A DNA stretch of 64,000 bases from Agaribacillus sp965228415 (GTDB taxonomy: Bacteria; Bacteroidota; Bacteroidia; Cytophagales; Cyclobacteriaceae): NCBI GenBank assembly GCA_965228415.1, contig OZ245814.1, positions 372,001 to 436,000 of the forward strand. Reading direction: 5' to 3'. The translations under genes were made by a program, and so were the position numbers. Numbering within the stretch: position 1 is the first letter of the stretch; the number at the start of each line of letters is the position of its first letter. The notes beneath the pieces were generated by a model that worked only from the letters and a program-made list of their open reading frames with translations, was not told the origin of the DNA and did no database searches. Positions 1 to 8,607 of this stretch are shown piece by piece.

Positions 1-1
1 G

Positions 2-241
2 AATAGTCACAGAAAAGATATTGAACTCCTGGAACCGAATTTCCGCGGACAAACCACCAGAGAAGTCCTTCCACCGGATGAAACACCGGTCCACCGTCAC
101 AATGGAAATATGTTTCGCCTTGACAGGACCGGCGGGAACGGCACCTCTGAGCTTAGTGCCGGCGATATTTGGTTATTGCCTTATTGGATGGGCAGGTACC
201 TGGAAATCATCAGTCCACCGATGGCAGCACAAGATTTGTAA
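2..241 (+). CDS. C-terminal fragment of an unknown protein (5' end outside window)
   Basis: An open frame enters from the left edge (frame 2) and ends at TAA 239-241, giving 79 residues. It is rich in polar residues and ends with a tract of the form LLPYWMGRYLEII. The composition reads like the C-terminus of a real, probably secreted, catabolic protein rather than a chance frame, but I do not recognise the family. A different frame (21-254) is also open, but its translation is unconvincing. The stop is followed about 50 bases later by a strong hairpin, consistent with the 3' end of a transcription unit. Function unknown. Confidence 0.55.
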   Translation, partial: NSHRKDIELLEPNFRGQTTREVLPPDETPVHRHNGNMFRLDRTGGNGTSELSAGDIWLLPYWMGRYLEIISPPMAAQDL

Positions 242-291
242 TCTGCTGCCATGAGCTGTGCGATCATGATACACGTGCTTATAAAAGTTTG

Positions 292-320
292 CAAAAGCCT
301 TGACTATTTCAAGGCTTTTG
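292..320. terminator. Bidirectional hairpin terminator between unknown gene and bioA
   Basis: A perfect 12-bp stem (292-303 with 309-320) encloses a 5-base loop. The arms begin with CAAAAGCC and end with GGCTTTTG, so each strand reads a T-rich 3' arm. The stem overlaps the last codons of bioA, whose stop is at 304-306, and lies about 50 bases behind the rightward gene ending at 241. It therefore probably terminates both converging units. Confidence 0.75.
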
Positions 321-1605
321 TTACATAAAGCTTTTTGATGGTCTGGCAAATACTGGTTGTTAGTTTTGATAGTTCTTCGCCGGTGATTACAAAAGGTGGC
401 ATGGTGTAGACTAATTTTCCAAAAGGTCTCATCCAGATACCCTGCTGCAGAAATTCCTTTTGAATAAGCTTCATATCTACTGGTTTTTCCATTTCAACGA
501 CGCCAATGGCTCCCAGAACTCTAACGTCTTTGACAGCATCCAGCTCCTCCAGTTCCGGTAGCGTATTTTTTAAGTGTTCTTCAATTCGTGTGACATTTTC
601 CTGCCAGTTGTTATCAAGCAGTAAATTGATGCTGGCCTGCGCCACGGAACAGGCCAGAGGATTTCCCATGAAAGTAGGGCCATGCATGAAAACCCCGGGC
701 GAGGCATTGGATATTGTATTGGCTACCTGATTGCTGCAAAGTGTGGCGGCAAAGGACAAATACCCCCCTGTCAGTGCTTTTCCCACACACAGGATATCCG
801 GTGAAATATTGGCATGCTCGCAGGCAAAAAGTTTGCCTGTACGCCCGAAGCCCGTCGCTATTTCATCGGCTATAAGCAAAACGTCATACCTGTCACACAA
901 CGCTCTGACGGCTTTCAGGTATTGCGAGTGATAGAAACGCATCCCTCCGGCACCCTGCACGATCGGCTCCAGGATAAATGCTGCAATTTGGTTGCTTTCC
1001 CTTGCCAGCAATGCTTCTACAAGATCAATTTCCACGGGGTCAAATTCGCCGAAAAAGCCGGATTCAGGCGCCGGCAAGAAAAACTGCTCCGGTAATTTAT
1101 TGTTAAAAATATGGTGCATGCCGGTCTCGGGATCGCAAACAGACATAGCATGCCACGTATCGCCATGATATCCCCGGCTGATGGTGACAAAGCGGTTTTT
1201 CCCCGGGCTGTTTTTGGCGTGCCAGTATTGCAAGGCCATTTTCATGGCGACTTCAATGGCCACCGAGCCGGAGTCGCTGTAAAAAACATAGTCCAATCCC
1301 CTGGGAACTATTTTCAACAGTGTCTTGGTCAATGCAATGGCCGGCTTATGTGTCAACCCGCCAAACATCACATGGGCTATGTCCCGGACCTGTTGTTGCA
1401 ATGCCGCATTTAACACCGGATGATTGTAGCCGTGAATGACCGTCCACCAGCTTGACATTCCATCGATCAACTGTTGCCCGTCTTCCAACTCAATGTAAAC
1501 GCCTTTGCCCTTTTTGACAACCAGGGAATCCATGGATCTTGTAGCCGATGTATAGGGATGCCAGATGTGTTTATGGTCAAATTCAATAAGCTCTTGTGTA
1601 TTCAT
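304..1605 (-). CDS. bioA: Adenosylmethionine-8-amino-7-oxononanoate aminotransferase
   Basis: This 433-residue protein has the usual length of BioA (DAPA synthase). The enzyme is cytoplasmic and PLP-dependent, and uses S-adenosylmethionine as amino donor to convert KAPA to 7,8-diaminopelargonate in biotin synthesis. Visible marks of the class III aminotransferase fold are the N-terminal WHPYTS motif (about residues 15-20), a GYHGDTWHAMS segment near 145, the DE pair of the cofactor-binding aspartate at 247-248, and the PLP lysine in VGKALTGG at about K276. The ATG start gives the canonical N-terminus. No bioB, bioD or bioF lies nearby, so the gene stands alone here. Its 3' end is inside a hairpin shared with the converging unit on the left. 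Confidence 0.93.
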   Translation of the reverse strand: MNTQELIEFDHKHIWHPYTSATRSMDSLVVKKGKGVYIELEDGQQLIDGMSSWWTVIHGYNHPVLNAALQQQVRDIAHVMFGGLTHKPAIALTKTLLKIVPRGLDYVFYSDSGSVAIEVAMKMALQYWHAKNSPGKNRFVTISRGYHGDTWHAMSVCDPETGMHHIFNNKLPEQFFLPAPESGFFGEFDPVEIDLVEALLARESNQIAAFILEPIVQGAGGMRFYHSQYLKAVRALCDRYDVLLIADEIATGFGRTGKLFACEHANISPDILCVGKALTGGYLSFAATLCSNQVANTISNASPGVFMHGPTFMGNPLACSVAQASINLLLDNNWQENVTRIEEHLKNTLPELEELDAVKDVRVLGAIGVVEMEKPVDMKLIQKEFLQQGIWMRPFGKLVYTMPPFVITGEELSKLTTSICQTIKKLYVTKALK

Positions 1606-1866
1606 AGTAAGTCGTTGATAAAATACATTTTGCGATCAATACCGGCCCTGCCAGGACTGAATAAGCATTTGATTGATGGAGGGATCAATTAATTTCATTT
1701 CAATATAAAGCCTGACCCTCAAGCCGGTGTAAAAGTAAATATTTTTAACAAAATTGATCAAATAAGCCCGGTTAAGAGCCAAAAATGTGGTACAAGTGAT
1801 TTAAGTAGGCCAGCTGCTGCATGAAATGTTTTAAATATGTAAATTAGTATATTGAAAAGCTATACC

Positions 1867-3039
1867 ATGAATAAAATAATCCTGATAACTGATTTGGGCG
1901 AGGAATACGGGACCAGTCTGCTAAAAGGGATCACAAAGTATTCCCAGGAATTCGGCCCCTGGGCTTTTTGCAGAATGCCCACCTACTATCGTGAAACCAT
2001 GGGTACGGAAGGTATTTTAAAGTGGGCGAAGGAATGGGAGGCCAATGGTATAGTGGGACAATTTTACCATAATTCAAATCTCGAAAAATTCCTGGCAGAG
2101 GGTATTGCAGTCATTGGCCAGGATTTCAAGGAACGCCAGGACAATGTCCCAAACATCACCGGTGACTATGCCAGGGCCGGTCGAATGGGAGCTTCCTACT
2201 TCCTGAGAAAGGGATATGAACACTTTGCGTTTTACGGATTTAAAAATATTGTCTGGTCAAGAGAAAGAGGCCAGGGTTTTGAAGAAGAATTGGCGAAAGA
2301 AGGTTATAAGGTTCATTACTTTGAACATACAAGTGATTTACAGTCACGGAAACTTTGGTATTATAAACCTTCGGCATTGAGTGACTGGTTGAAATCACTC
2401 CCCAAACCTATCGCACTAATGGCATGTGATGACAACCAGGGTATGCATATTACCGAGGCATGCAGACTAACCAAGATCCGTATCCCGGAAGAGGTTGCCG
2501 TATTGGGCGTTGATAACTCCGAAATGCTTTGCAATCTATCAGACCCGCCATTAAGCAGCATTGCCCTGGACACTGAAAAAGGTGGCTATGAAACGGCCCG
2601 GCTGCTGGACCATATGATCAAAACTAAAAATAAGGACTTTTATGACGTCGTGGTTGAGCCTACCCAGGTAGTTACCAGAAACTCCACTGACATTTACGCT
2701 ACCAAAGATGAGTATATCGGGATGGCGTTAAAATTTATACATAACAACATTGAAAAAAACCTGAAGGTAGATGACGTATTGAAGCAGGTACCCCTGGCGA
2801 GGCGATCGTTGGAAAAAAGATTTCATAAAGTAACGGGTTACCCGGTGTATGAGTACATTTTTAACCTGCGCATTGAGAAATTCACGCAAAAGCTCCTGGA
2901 GACCGATCTGTCTATTTTTGAAATCGCCATAGACCTGGGATTGAACGATAGTAAGAACATCGCGCGGCAGTTCGGGCAGGTTAAAGGCTGCACGCCTACC
3001 CAATATCGTAAGAAGTACTTAATTGATCAGGGCAAGTAA
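1867..3039 (+). CDS. XylR-type AraC family transcriptional regulator
   Basis: Residues 1-275 form a LacI/periplasmic-binding-protein-like sensor domain, with GDYARAGRMGA and CDDNQGMHITEACR segments typical of the sugar-binding fold. Residues 285-388 form an AraC helix-turn-helix domain ending in GCTPTQYRKKYL. This architecture, without an N-terminal LacI-type DNA-binding domain, matches XylR, the xylose-responsive activator, and its relatives. The frame opens at a TTG at 1852, but the ATG at 1867 gives an N-terminus (MNKIILITD) that starts directly in the first beta strand, so I prefer it (390 aa). It converges on the phosphatase cluster at 3184-7102. Its ligand and targets cannot be read from the sequence; no xylose genes are in the window. 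Confidence 0.88.
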   Translation: MNKIILITDLGEEYGTSLLKGITKYSQEFGPWAFCRMPTYYRETMGTEGILKWAKEWEANGIVGQFYHNSNLEKFLAEGIAVIGQDFKERQDNVPNITGDYARAGRMGASYFLRKGYEHFAFYGFKNIVWSRERGQGFEEELAKEGYKVHYFEHTSDLQSRKLWYYKPSALSDWLKSLPKPIALMACDDNQGMHITEACRLTKIRIPEEVAVLGVDNSEMLCNLSDPPLSSIALDTEKGGYETARLLDHMIKTKNKDFYDVVVEPTQVVTRNSTDIYATKDEYIGMALKFIHNNIEKNLKVDDVLKQVPLARRSLEKRFHKVTGYPVYEYIFNLRIEKFTQKLLETDLSIFEIAIDLGLNDSKNIARQFGQVKGCTPTQYRKKYLIDQGK

Positions 3040-3183
3040 CTTAAGTCTTGTAACACTCCTTTTCTTCAGAGGTTACCCATACACCTTCCTCCTATTTATT
3101 GCACTTAAACTGCGAGTATTCCAACAGCATCATTCAGTTATAGAAAGCCTTAATTTGGCTGTCGCCAGGAGGACTTCTATCTT

Positions 3184-4587
3184 TTATTCTGAAATAGTTT
3201 CTACCGCGTTCAGGCTCATCGGATACCTGATCTCTTCGCCATATTGCTTATTTTTCACCAGGGTGATATTGGCGGGGATCTTAAATAGATTGTCCTCCTG
3301 CAAGCTTTCAACTTCCGAATAATAAAGCGTTTGCTTTTCATCTTCATCATAGGTGGCGCTGACAACCGTATATATACTCATCCTGTCAGGTAAAGCTTTT
3401 TCCGCGGGTAACACATGAATCCATTTTATCTGGTTACCTGAAAAGCTGTGGAGGGTCCATGGCTTGTCGTCATCATTAACACGCGGGAAGGCCCCCCAGC
3501 TTCCTTCTCCCAGGAACATGGTACCATTTTCATCATCCCTGACAAATCCCATAAACGAATCGGCGCTGGTGCTATCGGGGCGCAGTGGATAGGTGATCTT
3601 GCTCATATGCGAATCACCATCTAAAGCCACGTCTAATCCATAATCATAAAACAGATAAGCCCACTGGTTAAATTGATATTCATTTTCAGCTTTTCTGGCG
3701 GTATGAGGCCAGAAAGGTTTATGATAACCGGCTATTTTCATTCGGAAATCTTTATGCATCCTTAAATCGTTTTTCAACCAGTCCCGCTGGGCGCCACCTT
3801 CGTCGATTTCCGAATTCAGGGAAATCATATGAAAAAAATCACCACCAAAGGATAAGGAAAAATAAATCCTTGAGGAATCATTATCCTGGTACGGCGCATT
3901 AAAAATATAATTCAAATTAGCATGATCGCCATTTTCATGATTCCCATGAACGGGAAATACGGGAATCATTCTTCCATCTGCCGTGGTTGTCAACTCCTGC
4001 CAGTCTTTTAGCCAGGTATGCCAGCGTTTCGCATCGGTACCATTGCCACTGCAAAAATCACCGTTGAACATAACAAAGAGCGGTCTCAGCTTTGACACCA
4101 GCCTGTTGGAGGCTCTTCCTGCTTCCAAAGGTTCATCATTACTTTTTGTATCACCACCGGCAACAAAGGTAAATGGTTTAGGTGTATCAGGTGCCGTGCG
4201 AAACCAGTATCGCTCGCTCACGCCATTGTCATCTTTGATAACAAAGTAATAAGCCTGGTCAGGTTTTAAGTCAGTGAGGCTGGCAAAATGTGTGTTCATC
4301 TCATATTTTTCCAAAACCCTTTCTGCTTTTTGGGAATGCTCATACTTCCAGAAGGCTCTGCCATGATCCTGCAATCCGTACATAACCACGGGATTCACAT
4401 CCTGGTGTTGATCCCAGGCAATGGTTAAACTGGTTGTGGGGTCGTCCCGCCACACCAGGCGGTACTTATCTGAAAGTGCGTGCGTTTCGGGGATGGTTCG
4501 ACATCCTTGCAATAGCAAGACCAAAATGATCATTGGTGCCACAACCGATATAGTGCGGGTAATAATTTTAAAAGAGTTGATTTTCAC
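3184..4587 (-). CDS. Purple acid phosphatase-like metallophosphoesterase lipoprotein
   Basis: A 467-aa protein with a lipoprotein signal (hydrophobic segment ending LLLQGC, C29), so it is likely anchored outside the cytoplasmic membrane. An N-terminal fibronectin-like domain (about 45-135) precedes a calcineurin-like phosphatase domain. Metal-ligand motifs seen in order are GGDTKSN (144-150), GDFC (176-179), GNHE (215-218), a histidine in GYHKP (about 289) and GDSH (324-327). The last is normally GHxH, so one histidine is an aspartate here. The likely role is phosphoester hydrolysis on an unknown substrate. It is the last gene of a minus-strand run behind a deacetylase and a second phosphatase, with 38 bases between it and the deacetylase, so co-transcription is likely. 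Confidence 0.85.
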   Translation of the reverse strand: MKINSFKIITRTISVVAPMIILVLLLQGCRTIPETHALSDKYRLVWRDDPTTSLTIAWDQHQDVNPVVMYGLQDHGRAFWKYEHSQKAERVLEKYEMNTHFASLTDLKPDQAYYFVIKDDNGVSERYWFRTAPDTPKPFTFVAGGDTKSNDEPLEAGRASNRLVSKLRPLFVMFNGDFCSGNGTDAKRWHTWLKDWQELTTTADGRMIPVFPVHGNHENGDHANLNYIFNAPYQDNDSSRIYFSLSFGGDFFHMISLNSEIDEGGAQRDWLKNDLRMHKDFRMKIAGYHKPFWPHTARKAENEYQFNQWAYLFYDYGLDVALDGDSHMSKITYPLRPDSTSADSFMGFVRDDENGTMFLGEGSWGAFPRVNDDDKPWTLHSFSGNQIKWIHVLPAEKALPDRMSIYTVVSATYDEDEKQTLYYSEVESLQEDNLFKIPANITLVKNKQYGEEIRYPMSLNAVETISE

Positions 4588-4625
4588 GACAGAGGGTTTG
4601 GGTGGTCAATAACTTTATGAATGGA

Positions 4626-5630
4626 CTATTTATCTTTAAACCGTTTCATAATTTCCTTCCAGTTAGTAAAAATAATATCTTCGTCTTTAAAGAACTGGAT
4701 CATATCGGCGTCACCAAACATTTGTGCTTCCCATACCCGCTGTTGCCAGGAGTTGGTGATACCCTTTAGCTGTTCTGATTCAACGGAAGGATGAAAAATA
4801 ATTTCGGTGAGACCGGGGCGAAGTGACCGGACCAAAGCCTTAAAGGCTTCTTTCTTTTCCTCGTAGGTTTCTGCTTTCGGTGCACTGGTAAAGTTATCCA
4901 CCTTAGGCAGGCTGTAGGTGTCCATAAAGCTGATCAGCTCATCTGTTATGGGATAACCCGCTTGTTTAAAACGAGCCACAACCAGTGAATCCGACAAGTC
5001 TATGGCATTGGCCGGGATACCGTATTCCATGGCTATTTTCAGGTAGGCCAGGGCAAAGTCAGGATGCCCGTAAAGTGTTCCCATGTGTGTATCGATATGA
5101 TCAGGCCGATGTCCCAGAGCAATAGACTTTTCAATTTGGGCGCGTACCTCTTTGGCAACTTCCTCGGGGGTGGCATTTTGTACCACTTCCGGAACGCTCC
5201 GCCACAGCATTCCCTCACTGTCGATCAAACCCGGCACATCGGTCACAGGCAATACGGACGGCCAGCGATAGGTTTTCCATTCACTTGTCAGCGTAAGGTG
5301 TAATCCCATATCAATCTCGGGATGTTCTATTGCCCATGCTATGATATCCTCGAATTGGGGACAAGGTGGCATGGCGGCGGCTGATTGTATGTGTCCGGCC
5401 AGTAAAGATTCCTTGGCCGCTATATTGGCTTCTTCGCACATGCCAATGTCGTCGGCGTGAAGCATGATAACCTTTTTACCGGCAGGATACCCTAATCGCT
5501 CCGCCCAATTTGCCGGTTCAGGCTTGTCTTCTCGTACTAATTGTTTACTTTCCGCGCTTTGTTGCTGCCCGCAGCCGGACCATAACCAAGCAGCGGCAAA
5601 CAGTATGGTTAGTATTAATTTCGAATTCAT
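4626..5630 (-). CDS. ChbG/HpnK (YdjC-like) family deacetylase, lipoprotein
   Basis: A 334-aa protein with a lipoprotein signal (WLWSGC, C20). The body matches the YdjC/ChbG/HpnK fold, metal-dependent carbohydrate deacetylases. Visible features are HADDIG near 58-63 (catalytic and metal-binding aspartates), GLHLTL with H111, and DHIDTHMGT with H178 and H182 as metal ligands. E. coli ChbG acts on chitooligosaccharides in the cytoplasm. This homologue carries an export signal, so it probably works on an amino-sugar or glycan at the cell surface. It sits between two phosphatase genes on the same strand (38 and 83 bases apart). Substrate not determinable. Confidence 0.87.
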   Translation of the reverse strand: MNSKLILTILFAAAWLWSGCGQQQSAESKQLVREDKPEPANWAERLGYPAGKKVIMLHADDIGMCEEANIAAKESLLAGHIQSAAAMPPCPQFEDIIAWAIEHPEIDMGLHLTLTSEWKTYRWPSVLPVTDVPGLIDSEGMLWRSVPEVVQNATPEEVAKEVRAQIEKSIALGHRPDHIDTHMGTLYGHPDFALAYLKIAMEYGIPANAIDLSDSLVVARFKQAGYPITDELISFMDTYSLPKVDNFTSAPKAETYEEKKEAFKALVRSLRPGLTEIIFHPSVESEQLKGITNSWQQRVWEAQMFGDADMIQFFKDEDIIFTNWKEIMKRFKDK

Positions 5631-5713
5631 GATAACTTTTAATTTATATACCGGGTTATTGCTGTTTCAGACTATCCTATTAAATAAAAAAATAGTGCTT
5701 AACAATCAAAATT

Positions 5714-7102
5714 TTAATGATCTTTTAGCCTTTCCTGAAAATCCGGAATTTTATTGATCAGTTTATTCCCTGCTTTTTTGGATTTCACGAGGTCAAATGC
5801 ATCGTACAATTCTCCCCTGGCGGTATAGGCGCCATAGGTAAGTGTGTTGCCGTCGATGGTAATGATCTGAAACAATTGTGTATTGCCTGCCCGTCGCTCC
5901 ATCCAGGGATCATCCGAGACATCATACATTTTAGGGCCACTCACTGAAACCACATACATGGTTCCGGTTGTACCATCTTTCACCCTGGCGCCAGTCGGCA
6001 CGTTATGGACCATTCCGCGGCCATAGGCATGGTCATGCCCCTGCAATACAATATCTACCTTATGTTTGTCGAAAATTGGTTTAAAGACTGTTCTCAGCAC
6101 CACATTATCCCGATTCGGTTTGGTGGAAAACATAGGATAATGGAAGGTGATGGCTGTCCACTTCCTGGGGTTGTGGGTAAGCACGGAATCAACCCAATCG
6201 GATTGTATCTTTCTGTATGTTTCCGACTCATCGATCTGTTCAGCGTCCAGTGATATGATTTTCAGATTGGGATAATTGATTTCATAACATGTTTCCTCTA
6301 AGCCTTCCGGTCCATTTTCCGGTAAATTGAATTGTGGCTTCCATTGCGGAGACAACACCACATTTTTATATTCATGATTGCCCGGAGTCATCACGCTTGG
6401 TACCATGGCATGAATAAAAGAACCCGAATAAAACCATTCATCCCACTCACGGTTACTGTCAAACCGGTTGATTAAATCTCCTGCATGCAGCATGAAATTT
6501 ACTTCCGGCATGGTGCTGTAGGCTTCCCGGATCACCCTTGACCACATCGACTTCACGTTGTTTTGGGCATCTCCAAAATAAATAAATGAAAGCTGTTTAT
6601 CATCCTCAGGCATCCTGATCTGGAACCATTCGGACCAACCCCTTTTAGAACCTACCCGATATACGTAAATTTCACCAGGCGTCAATCCTCCTATCTCGGC
6701 AGCGTGATAATTTGCATAAATTTCCGGCTCATTTCGGGATTTATGGTAAAAGTGTTCCGTACGCGCTTCAATTTCCTTGCTTTGTGTTATAAATTCAGGA
6801 CCGTGCGACGCGAGCGCATATTGCACCACCGACTTGCTTACGGTTGTGTCAGTTCTCCAATTAACGGCCACCGAATGCATCGGATCATCGGTCAGATTCA
6901 GGATAATGTGATCAGGGGTACTCGTCGGAAATAACTGATTCAGTCCCTTAGGAGGGTTGGTACCATGATAAACAACACTTCCAAGACATTCCTGCCGGTC
7001 AAGGATGGTAGCATTCAGAAAAAAAATTACGACTATCGTCGTGAAAACTCTTAAGTAGTTCTTGCCAATAACGATCATGCCAATTCTTCGGTTAATCTTC
7101 AT
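5714..7102 (-). CDS. Purple acid phosphatase family metallophosphoesterase
   Basis: A 462-aa protein beginning with a charged stretch and a hydrophobic segment (about 17-33) that probably acts as signal peptide or anchor. An N-terminal fibronectin-like domain (about 60-165) precedes the metallophosphatase domain, which has the full motif set: FGDAQN (176-181), AGDL (207-210), GNHEY (241-245), H321 in the FHYPMFS segment, and GHDHAYGR (355-362). This is the canonical arrangement for purple acid phosphatases, in contrast to the altered last motif in its neighbour at 3184. The ATG at 7102 is used; a later ATG (residue 9) would also leave a signal segment. It is the first gene of the phosphatase-deacetylase-phosphatase run. 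Confidence 0.88.
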   Translation of the reverse strand: MKINRRIGMIVIGKNYLRVFTTIVVIFFLNATILDRQECLGSVVYHGTNPPKGLNQLFPTSTPDHIILNLTDDPMHSVAVNWRTDTTVSKSVVQYALASHGPEFITQSKEIEARTEHFYHKSRNEPEIYANYHAAEIGGLTPGEIYVYRVGSKRGWSEWFQIRMPEDDKQLSFIYFGDAQNNVKSMWSRVIREAYSTMPEVNFMLHAGDLINRFDSNREWDEWFYSGSFIHAMVPSVMTPGNHEYKNVVLSPQWKPQFNLPENGPEGLEETCYEINYPNLKIISLDAEQIDESETYRKIQSDWVDSVLTHNPRKWTAITFHYPMFSTKPNRDNVVLRTVFKPIFDKHKVDIVLQGHDHAYGRGMVHNVPTGARVKDGTTGTMYVVSVSGPKMYDVSDDPWMERRAGNTQLFQIITIDGNTLTYGAYTARGELYDAFDLVKSKKAGNKLINKIPDFQERLKDH

Positions 7103-7138
7103 TTAATTACAGGTTAAATATCGCTCCAAGTATTTTAA

Positions 7139-7172
7139 TAAAAAAAGCCACACCGCAATTTGCAGGTGGCTT
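7139..7172 (-). terminator. Rho-independent terminator on the minus strand
   Basis: A 7-bp stem (7145-7151 AAGCCAC with 7166-7172 GTGGCTT) is followed, in the minus direction, by a run of T (A-run 7140-7146 on the plus strand). It lies between the short gene at 7298 and the start of the phosphatase gene at 7102, so it would end the sigma factor unit. Confidence 0.65.
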
Positions 7173-7297
7173 ATCCAACTTTATACTAAAAAAAACGCCT
7201 AATTTACAAGAGAGTTCAGAAGCTTGTTGACAACTACATCTATGTTTCATCACCCGCTTGTATGTTTAAGCCCATTTGACACTATTATTTTTTAGCT

Positions 7298-7489
7298 TCA
7301 GATTTCGCTGCTATGTTTCCTTTTTTCTAAGTACTCATTTACTTCCTTTTCAAATTGAGATTTCAAATACGATTCATATACAGCCAGCATATTTTCATCA
7401 TCCAATCCCTTTAACAGGCACTCAAACTCATCTCTGGAAATTTGGTTTTTCATCAACCTCCCGAATAATTCTTCCTGATTCATGACCAT
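7298..7489 (-). CDS. Short protein resembling the N-terminus of a FecR-type anti-sigma factor
   Basis: From the ATG at 7489 the product is 63 aa; an upstream GTG at 7504 and an ATG at 7483 are alternatives. It is an acidic, helical protein (NQEELFGRLMKNQ, then a KGLDDEN turn) and ends without any membrane segment. Its position directly behind an ECF sigma gene on the same strand is where Bacteroidota usually encode a FecR anti-sigma factor. The helical content resembles the cytoplasmic sigma-binding head of such proteins. I infer a truncated or free-standing anti-sigma head. It could also be an unrelated small protein. The terminator just downstream supports it as the last gene of this unit. 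Confidence 0.5.
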   Translation of the reverse strand: MVMNQEELFGRLMKNQISRDEFECLLKGLDDENMLAVYESYLKSQFEKEVNEYLEKRKHSSEI

Positions 7490-7648
7490 CAGTTTCTTAA
7501 GCACTCATCTCTATTACTTAAAAACTTTTAAATCGGGCTATTGTCTGGTAGTTTAATCACCCGTATTTATTGAAATGGCTGTAAAAACTAAAAAATAACT
7601 GCAAAAGTTTTGGGAGATCCATCGTCTCTCAAATAATTGATTTATCAG

Positions 7649-8191
7649 CTAACCGGCCGGTACCACCTCCAACTGCTTGCGTATTATTTGCTTGGCCTTA
7701 ATCAATTGGTTTTTTACAGTATTCTTAGAAATATTCAATTGGTTGGCTATTTCTTCGTAGGATTTTCCCTCTTCGTAATTAAGTTTGATAATTCTCTTTC
7801 TTTTTTCCGACAGCTCCTCAACGGCCTTTTTGACCTTTAATAAACGTTCTTCTTTGATGTCATTATCGACGGCCTTGTAGACCAAAACGTTTTGCCAGTA
7901 CATCTCCTTCAAGGCTTCATTTTTCTTTATTTCCTTCAATTGATCAAAAACGCTGTTCTTAATAATAGTGAAAAGATAAGAAGTGAAATTTAATGTAGGA
8001 TTTATCGTCTCCCTTTTGTTCCATATTTTTAGGAATACTTCCTGGATAATATTTTCAGACTCCTCCACATCTTTTAGAATGGTGTTGCAAAAACGGATCG
8101 CAGGCTCCCTGTATAAGTCATATAACTCCTCGAACGCATTTGCATCTCCCGATAAAAGCCTTTCAAGTAATTCCTTTTTTAACTTTTGCAT
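7649..8191 (-). CDS. ECF RNA polymerase sigma factor
   Basis: 180 aa, normal for FecI/RpoE-like extracytoplasmic-function sigma factors of Bacteroidota. Region 2 spans about residues 12-80 (FEELYDLYREPAIRF, then ENIIQEVFLKIWNKRE). Region 4 spans about 125-175 (AVEELSEKRKRIIKL, then SYEEIANQLNISKNTVKNQL), a helix-turn-helix that reads the -35 region. It directs RNA polymerase to a small set of promoters, often SusC/SusD loci. No SusC gene or full FecR gene follows; instead a 63-aa protein lies 160 bases downstream. The upstream region (8192-8607) has several TTGCG-containing sites. Confidence 0.92.
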   Translation of the reverse strand: MQKLKKELLERLLSGDANAFEELYDLYREPAIRFCNTILKDVEESENIIQEVFLKIWNKRETINPTLNFTSYLFTIIKNSVFDQLKEIKKNEALKEMYWQNVLVYKAVDNDIKEERLLKVKKAVEELSEKRKRIIKLNYEEGKSYEEIANQLNISKNTVKNQLIKAKQIIRKQLEVVPAG

Positions 8192-8607
8192 TTTAATGTT
8201 ATGATGTTTTCGTTAATAAGTGAATTTTAAAACATTGCAATGATCATCCTGTACGTTATAGAAACCACCATTAATTTTGATGCTCAGATCAGGTGGTTAA
8301 TTGCATGTCACCAAATAAGCGGCAGATGCTGTTATGATCGGAAAACCTATTTATCAGCATCCGCGCGCTAAAAAAATCTTGGTTGACAAACAAACTTCTA
8401 CGGGAAATTATCGAAATACGGGAATAGTGTGTGACGCAAATTGCGTATAATAAACCTTAATTTGCGCATCAGTTGATTAATTTGACTATTGCGCTTTTAT
8501 AAGAAGGGAAATACAGCTGTTTTTTAGCTCAAAAGAGGCTTAAAGGGACCTATGGAGGGTGATGGCAAAGATTGCTCCGGTAGCCAATTTATGCCGATAT
8601 CTGATCG
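8192..8607. promoter_or_regulatory. Intergenic region with a palindrome and repeated TTGCG motifs
   Basis: This 416-base gap separates the sigma gene from the DUF1697 gene, both on the minus strand. It contains a 13-base palindrome, ACGCAAATTGCGT, at 8434-8446, and further TTGCGC copies at 8462-8467 and 8489-8494. These may be operator half-sites for the sigma gene, but no regulator is evident. I see no convincing open frame here. Confidence 0.3.

Noticed and set aside
21..254. 77-aa plus-strand frame at the left edge
   Set aside because: Its translation is not protein-like, and the overlapping frame 2 (2-241) entering from the edge is better supported.
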